Origin: Leptospiraceae bacterium | Lineage (GTDB): Bacteria; Spirochaetota; Leptospiria; Leptospirales; Leptospiraceae | DNA: 64,000 nt | Direction of reading: 5' to 3' | Assembly: GCA_016708435.1 (NCBI GenBank) | Contig: JADJFV010000007.1 | Coordinates: 186,001 to 250,000, forward strand | Shown here: one piece after another, positions 59,330 through 64,000 of the stretch | How positions within the stretch are numbered: the first letter of the stretch is position 1 | Layout of the letters: each line of letters opens with the position of its first letter | Program-made: the position numbers and the translations under genes | Notes under the pieces: generated by a model | What the model was told of the DNA's origin: nothing | The model's input: the letters and a program-made list of their open reading frames with translations, nothing else | Database searches by the model: none

Positions 59330-60598
59330 CTATATCTTAGTATGTATCTTCTTAATATCAGCTTTAGATATATTTCCAATTCCTGTAAAATGCATTTGAT
59401 CTACGGCAAATATTTTTTGCACGAGTTCATTGATTTCATCGAGAGTAACTGAGAATAGCTCATCGAGTCTGTCCTGGTAACCGTAAAAATTTCCAAAGTA
59501 AAGTTCTTGCATAGCAATGTCTGTCATTCTATTTTCAGGAATTTCATATCCAATGGCGAGTCCGCCTTTTTGATTTCCTTTCGAAAATACAAGCTCGTCC
59601 TGGGTGAATCCATCTTTTTTCAAAAGACGAATTTCTTCTAAGATAGAATCAACAGCTAGTAAAAGCTTATCCTTAGAAGTCCCGCAGTTAATATTCATTA
59701 TCCCCGTATCCAAGTAAGAAGAAGGAAAAGAGCTGATGCTATAACAGAGTCCTTTGTCCTCTCTAATTTTTTGAAATAAACGGGAAGACATTCCTCCACC
59801 GAAGATATTAGAAATAACATTGAGCCGAACAGCAGTTTTAAAATCGCGGGCAAAGCCTTCTGCCCCAAGTAGAAAGTTTACCTGCTCTAAATTTCTTTTG
59901 ATAAAATGAACACTGAAAGATTTTTCTACAGGCTCATTCTTAAGTGCGGCTAATGGTCTGTCTACTCTCATACTAAAGAATTTTTCTGAAAGCTTTTGCA
60001 CTTGGTCGTCAGGAAAATCTCCCGCAACGGATAATACCATTCTACCGGGGATATAATGCTTTTTATAATAAGCCTGGATTGATTCTGAAGTCGCAGCGGC
60101 TACTGATTCGCGGGAGCCAATGATATCTTGACCGAGAGGATGATTTTTAAAAATATTTTTAAAATATTGATCATACACATAATCATCGGGACTGTCTTCA
60201 TAGCTTTTTAATTCTTCTAGGATTACATTCGATTCATTTTTAATATCTTCTTGTTTTAGAAGTGGATGAAAAACCATATCCGAAAGAATATCAAGTCCAA
60301 GTTCTAGCTCAGAGGAAGCAACTGTCACATAATAGTAAGTATACTCACGAGAAGTGACAGCATTAAAAAAGCCACCTACTCGCTCAATATCTTCTGCTTG
60401 TTTTTTGGCTGTTCTTTTGTCGGTGCCTTTGAAAAGCATATGCTCAAGAAAATGAGTGTAACCCTTTTCGGATTCATCTTCATATCTTGAGCCAATCTTT
60501 ACCCAGAGCCCAATGGCAACGCTTGTCGCATTGGGCACAGGTTGAAATAAAACTGTTAGACCGTTAGAGAGTTTACTCTTATTTAGCCTTAAGTTCAT
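59330..60598 (-). CDS. M16-family zinc peptidase (mitochondrial-processing-peptidase-like)
   Basis: 422 residues. It has the inverted zinc motif HFLEHMLFKG (about 48-57) and the distal glutamate in the NVILEELKSYEDSPDD region. It is a single-chain family member without a clear inactive partner. A position just after pnp is also usual in other bacteria, but its substrate is not known. Confidence 0.9.
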   Translation of the reverse strand: MNLRLNKSKLSNGLTVLFQPVPNATSVAIGLWVKIGSRYEDESEKGYTHFLEHMLFKGTDKRTAKKQAEDIERVGGFFNAVTSREYTYYYVTVASSELELGLDILSDMVFHPLLKQEDIKNESNVILEELKSYEDSPDDYVYDQYFKNIFKNHPLGQDIIGSRESVAAATSESIQAYYKKHYIPGRMVLSVAGDFPDDQVQKLSEKFFSMRVDRPLAALKNEPVEKSFSVHFIKRNLEQVNFLLGAEGFARDFKTAVRLNVISNIFGGGMSSRLFQKIREDKGLCYSISSFPSSYLDTGIMNINCGTSKDKLLLAVDSILEEIRLLKKDGFTQDELVFSKGNQKGGLAIGYEIPENRMTDIAMQELYFGNFYGYQDRLDELFSVTLDEINELVQKIFAVDQMHFTGIGNISKADIKKIHTKI

Positions 60599-60601
60599 TT
60601 A

Positions 60602-62701
60602 TCAGGAGTGATGTTCCTGCTGCATTGCATCTTTGCGGGAAAGATCCATTTTCCCCTGTCTGTCTACACCTAGAACTTTTACACGAATGATTTCGCCTTC
60701 GGAGACTACATCTCTTACAGCGTTCACACGTTTAGAATCTAGTTTAGAAATATGGCAGAGACCTTCTTTACCGGGAAGAATTTCTACGAAAGCTCCGAAG
60801 TCAGTGATGCGTTTGACTTTACCCTCATAGATTTTTCCCACTTCCACTTCTGCGAACATACCTTCGATAATATCGAGAGCTTTCTTAGAAGACTCAGCGT
60901 CAGGACTAGAAATAGTAACTTTTCCATCGTCGTCAATGTTGATATCAGCTTTACTTTGTTCAATGATAGAGCGGATATTTTTTCCACCGGGACCGATAAG
61001 TTCTCCAATTCTATCTTTTGGAATCATCTTGATCGTAATACGAGGGGCGGTCTTAGATAGTTCAGCAGCCGACTGTGTAATGGATTTTTCCATTTCGTTT
61101 AGGATGTGAGTTCTACCGCGCTCTGCTTGTGCAATTGCTTTTTCCAAAACATCGAGGCCAACGCCTGTTATCTTCAAATCCATTTGGAAAGCAGTAATAC
61201 CTTTACGAGTTCCTGCCAATTTAAAATCCATATCGCCAAAATGATCTTCAATACCAGCAATATCAGTTAGTATCGCAAACTCTTTATTAGGCGAAGTGAT
61301 AAGTCCCATTGCAACACCAGAAACCGCTGCTTTAATAGGAACACCACCGGACATCATCGCAAGAGACCCACTACAAACAGATGCCATTGAGCTAGAACCA
61401 TTTGATTCTAAGATTTCAGAGACAAGTCGTATAACGTATGGAAATTCTGTAAACTTAGGAAGAACAGCTTTTAAAGCTCGCTCTGCTAAATTTCCATGTC
61501 CAATTTCACGACGTCCAGGACTACCGGAACGTTTTACCTCTCCAACAGAGAATGCTGGAAAGTTATAATGCAGCATGAAGTTCTTTTCTTTTTGACCTTC
61601 GATTGTCTCATAACGCTGATTATCCGCAACAGTTCCAAGAGTTACTACTCCTAGAGATTGAGTTTGACCGCGTGTAAATACGGCAGAACCGTGAGCACCG
61701 GGTAATACGTTTAATTCGCAAGAGATGTCTCTGACTTCTTCTAATTTTCTTCCATCAGCTCGTAAGCCTTCTTTGAAAATTAAATCACGAACGACTTCTG
61801 CTTCTACTTCGTGAAGGAAATTTTTAACTTCTTTTAATTCTAAATCAGTTAGATTTTGTTCTTTGAAGTAAGCAACGGTTTCTGCGTTTGCATCAGAAAT
61901 TCCTTTTGATCTTGCTTGCTTATCCGAATTGCGATTAGCAGTAGAGATTTTTTCAATAGAATAATCTCTTACTTTTTTAAATAGAGCTTCGTCTTTTACT
62001 TTGAGCTTGATTTCTTTTTTTGGATTATTTACAATCTTCGCAAATTCAGATTGAAAGGTAACATTTGCTTTGATGTATTCATGTGCAAATTTTAAAGCAT
62101 CTAGTAAGTCGTGGTTACTTAGTTCTTTGCATTCGCCTTCAATCATTACGATTGAGTCAATGGTTCCAGCAACGATAATGTCCATATCTGATTTCGCAAT
62201 CTGGTCATTCTCAGGGTTATATATCAATTTGCCGTCAATTCTTCCTACACGCACACCAGCTAAAGGTCCGTGAAATGGAATATTAGAAACCATTAACGCT
62301 GCACTAGCCGCATTAATCGCATGACCTTGTGTAGAAATATTTTTATCAGCTGAGAGGACAGTTACGATTAGCTGCACTTCACAGAAGTAACCTTCTGGAA
62401 ACATAGGACGAATCGGTCTGTCTATGATGCGAGAGAGTAATACTTCGTATTCGGAAGGTTTGCTTTCTCGCTTGATGTATCCGCCAGGAATTCTTCCAAC
62501 AGAATACATCTTTTCAGTGTATTCACAAGTGAGAGGGAAAAAATCCTGTCCTTCTTTAGATTCGTCAACCGCGCATACAGTTGCAAGCATAACAAGGTTG
62601 CCGACTCTGTAGACTACACTACCATCGGCTTGTTTCGCCCAATTGCCAGACTCAATGGATATAGCTTCCCTATCGAAATTTAGATTGTGTTTATATGTCA
62701 T
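60602..62701 (-). CDS. pnp: Polyribonucleotide nucleotidyltransferase
   Basis: 699 residues: two RNase PH folds, the second with SGSPGRREIGHG and the catalytic region DIAGIEDHFGDMDFK, then a KH domain (RIGELIGPGGKNI) and an S1 domain (GAFVEILPGKEGLCHIS). It degrades RNA from the 3' end with phosphate. It lies 13 bases after rpsO, as usual. Confidence 0.98.
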   Translation of the reverse strand: MTYKHNLNFDREAISIESGNWAKQADGSVVYRVGNLVMLATVCAVDESKEGQDFFPLTCEYTEKMYSVGRIPGGYIKRESKPSEYEVLLSRIIDRPIRPMFPEGYFCEVQLIVTVLSADKNISTQGHAINAASAALMVSNIPFHGPLAGVRVGRIDGKLIYNPENDQIAKSDMDIIVAGTIDSIVMIEGECKELSNHDLLDALKFAHEYIKANVTFQSEFAKIVNNPKKEIKLKVKDEALFKKVRDYSIEKISTANRNSDKQARSKGISDANAETVAYFKEQNLTDLELKEVKNFLHEVEAEVVRDLIFKEGLRADGRKLEEVRDISCELNVLPGAHGSAVFTRGQTQSLGVVTLGTVADNQRYETIEGQKEKNFMLHYNFPAFSVGEVKRSGSPGRREIGHGNLAERALKAVLPKFTEFPYVIRLVSEILESNGSSSMASVCSGSLAMMSGGVPIKAAVSGVAMGLITSPNKEFAILTDIAGIEDHFGDMDFKLAGTRKGITAFQMDLKITGVGLDVLEKAIAQAERGRTHILNEMEKSITQSAAELSKTAPRITIKMIPKDRIGELIGPGGKNIRSIIEQSKADINIDDDGKVTISSPDAESSKKALDIIEGMFAEVEVGKIYEGKVKRITDFGAFVEILPGKEGLCHISKLDSKRVNAVRDVVSEGEIIRVKVLGVDRQGKMDLSRKDAMQQEHHS

Positions 62702-62714
62702 AGTAGATCCTGAA

Positions 62715-62981
62715 TTACTTTCTTAATCCAAGTCTCTTGATAAGATTTCTATATCTTTCAAGATTTTTAGATTTTAAGTAGTCCAGCATCTTCTTTCTCT
62801 GGCTAACAAGTCTTAAGAGACCTCTACGAGAGAGATGGTCTTTTTTGTGCGTTCCAAAATGAATGTTTAAATCATTGATTCGGCTGTTTAAAAGCGCGAT
62901 TTGCACTTCAGGGGATCCAGTATCTCCAGCTTTTTGCTGGTAGTCAGTGATGATTGTTTTCTTAATTTCTGTTGTTATCAT
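62715..62981 (-). CDS. rpsO: 30S ribosomal protein S15
   Basis: 88 residues, standard S15, with DTGSPEVQIALLNSRINDL (split), HKKDHLSRRGLL and YRNLIKRLGLRK. It binds 16S rRNA and starts the platform assembly. Confidence 0.98.
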   Translation of the reverse strand: MITTEIKKTIITDYQQKAGDTGSPEVQIALLNSRINDLNIHFGTHKKDHLSRRGLLRLVSQRKKMLDYLKSKNLERYRNLIKRLGLRK

Positions 62982-63038
62982 ATTACGTTAGTATTCTTCT
63001 ATTTTAGACCAAGTTATTTAGGTGCGACTATTGATAAA

Positions 63039-63932
63039 CTAATTTTCATCAGGATTGTAAAAAACTTTCAAGTAGCGATAAGGCAAATGGGATTTCTTAT
63101 CAACGGTGCTGCACCATGCGAGGAGATTGCCGGAGTTGTCTCTGAGTAAGAAATCCCCTTCTAATCCTTTCCGGTCAACGTATCCACCGTGTCGAACTGA
63201 TTTAGTTTCTTTTTCATTTAAATCAATCCAGGGAAATAATATCAATTCTTCTAACTTGGAAAATTTACAGTCCGGTAAGAGAACTTCCTCTACGGATAGA
63301 GCATGATCGAGTGAAATTTTTCCAATAGAAGTGCGAACTAGGCTTTCCATATACATGGGAAAGGAAAGAGCTTCGCCTAAATCTATGACAATTTTTCGAA
63401 TATAAGTCCCAGAGCTAACTCTAAGTTTCATTTCAAATCCAAATTCGGTTAAATTTTGGGATTGGAATTCATAGATTTTCATCTTGCGACTAACGGATTC
63501 AAATTCTATTCCACCGCGAAAAAGAGAAGATTGTCGCATCCCACCTACTTTCAAGGCAGATATTACAGGAGGAATTTGTGATGTAGTGTCTATGATTTTA
63601 GAAATTTCTTCTTCAATACGAGTAATATTGTCTGAGAAAAATGCTTTTATCTCTTCGGGAGTTCTTTCGTCAATTGTGTTTCCGTCACGATCACCGGAGT
63701 CTGTGCTTTTCCCAAAACGAACTTTCGCAAAATAACCCTTATCCTCTTCTAAAAACACACTCGAAAAGGAAGTATAATCTCCAAATGGTAAAATGAGTAA
63801 TCCTTCAGCGGCTTTATCTAAAGTGCCCGTGTGCCCGATCTTGATAGGCTTTTTATGCTTTTTGATTTTTAAAACCAGGTCAGAGGAAGTAATTCCTGCC
63901 GGTTTTAAAATTAGAAAAAATCCTGAATTAAT
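63039..63932 (-). CDS. truB: tRNA pseudouridine(55) synthase TruB
   Basis: 297 residues with GFFLILKPAGITSSD, the catalytic Asp in GTLDKAAEGLL, and SGTYIRKIV. The frame has no ATG, GTG or TTG before a GTG far inside (63758), which would delete the active site. The likely start is ATT 63932 (reading ATT-AAT-TCA), with GAGG nine bases upstream, overlapping the stop of the preceding gene. A base error for ATG is possible. It makes pseudouridine 55 in tRNA. Confidence 0.88.
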   Translation of the reverse strand: MNSGFFLILKPAGITSSDLVLKIKKHKKPIKIGHTGTLDKAAEGLLILPFGDYTSFSSVFLEEDKGYFAKVRFGKSTDSGDRDGNTIDERTPEEIKAFFSDNITRIEEEISKIIDTTSQIPPVISALKVGGMRQSSLFRGGIEFESVSRKMKIYEFQSQNLTEFGFEMKLRVSSGTYIRKIVIDLGEALSFPMYMESLVRTSIGKISLDHALSVEEVLLPDCKFSKLEELILFPWIDLNEKETKSVRHGGYVDRKGLEGDFLLRDNSGNLLAWCSTVDKKSHLPYRYLKVFYNPDEN

Positions 63933-64000
63933 CCTTTGATTCCTCTTCTACTTGAGGCAAGTCGTTGTTATTCAGCAATTCCTTATTTTCAGGGGGCAAA
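63928..64000 (-). CDS. C-terminal tail of the gene before truB, probably rbfA (partial)
   Basis: A frame enters from the right edge and ends at TAA 63928-63930; the 23 visible residues are acidic and Asn-rich (NNNDLPQVEEESKD). No motif is seen. By the gene order in related bacteria, it would be rbfA, the 30S maturation factor, but that is synteny only. Confidence 0.45.
   Translation of the reverse strand, partial: LPPENKELLNNNDLPQVEEESKD

Overview
The window looks like chromosomal DNA of a spirochaete of the Leptospira group (Leptospiraceae or a close relative). It is AT-rich. It carries a FlaA-like flagellar sheath protein, and a housekeeping order I recall from Leptospira: (rbfA)-truB-rpsO-pnp-M16 peptidase-dut, and lolA-rodZ-like-rimO-pgsA-trpD-yajC-secD-secF-ribD-ribE. 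It also has an AlgI/DUF1574-type O-acetylation pair, many lipoproteins with loose spirochaetal lipoboxes, and abundant short dispersed repeats. The species cannot be named from sequence reading alone. Several lesions (an in-frame amber, a +1 frameshift, a missing standard start codon) are either real decay or base errors in an environmental assembly.

Layout. 1-2.3 kb: a gene end, a membrane protein, a PilZ protein and a VapBC-like toxin-antitoxin pair. 2.4-3.3 kb: a DODA-type extradiol dioxygenase with a Tat/lipoprotein-like N-terminus. 3.5-10.6 kb: a same-strand cluster of two DUF4178 zinc-ribbon proteins, a 47-residue membrane peptide, a DUF350 protein, a membrane-embedded polyamine synthase, an FAD amine oxidase with an amber codon after its signal peptide, and a His-rich polytopic protein. 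This is the best candidate for an undescribed system. 10.7-16.2 kb: two paralogous lipoproteins, a PHB-depolymerase-like esterase, a 7TM/PP2C/TPR signalling protein and a PlsC acyltransferase. 16.2-20.9 kb: the nitric-oxide-reductase operon norCBQD with a perfect FNR/DNR-type box and a di-haem NorC. 21-23.6 kb: a frameshifted SGNH-like protein plus an AlgI MBOAT. 23.6-24.2 kb: a MazEF-like pair with a palindromic operator. 24.2-31.2 kb: an nDsbD-like protein, a VWA protein, two TPM-domain proteins, a FlaA-like protein, YggS and ProC.

31.2-37.5 kb: a 7-bp tandem repeat, initiator tRNA-Met, a GGDEF enzyme, an aspartyl protease with two DTG motifs, MnmA, an ATP-grasp/FMN hydroxy-acid dehydrogenase fusion and a phasin-like protein. 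37.5-41.2 kb: riboflavin genes ribBA, ribE and ribD plus a STAS protein. 41.2-50.3 kb: the co-directional secF-secD-yajC-trpD-pgsA-rimO-rodZ-like-lolA block. 50.4-55.7 kb: a cNMP-binding patatin, an ATPase-fold protein and FtsK. 56-58.6 kb: a pentahaem lipoprotein cytochrome, a small membrane protein and a TPR lipoprotein. 58.6-64 kb: dut, M16 peptidase, pnp, rpsO, truB and the tail of a gene that is probably rbfA.

How genes work together: the nor genes form a complete NO-reduction module under an apparent anaerobic/NO regulator site. SecD/SecF/YajC and LolA serve protein and lipoprotein export. RibBA/RibD/RibE make flavin. GGDEF and PilZ proteins are the two ends of c-di-GMP signalling. Dispersed repeats sit in many gaps and supply the C-terminal codons and stop of at least three genes, with a tandem repeat doing the same for a fourth.
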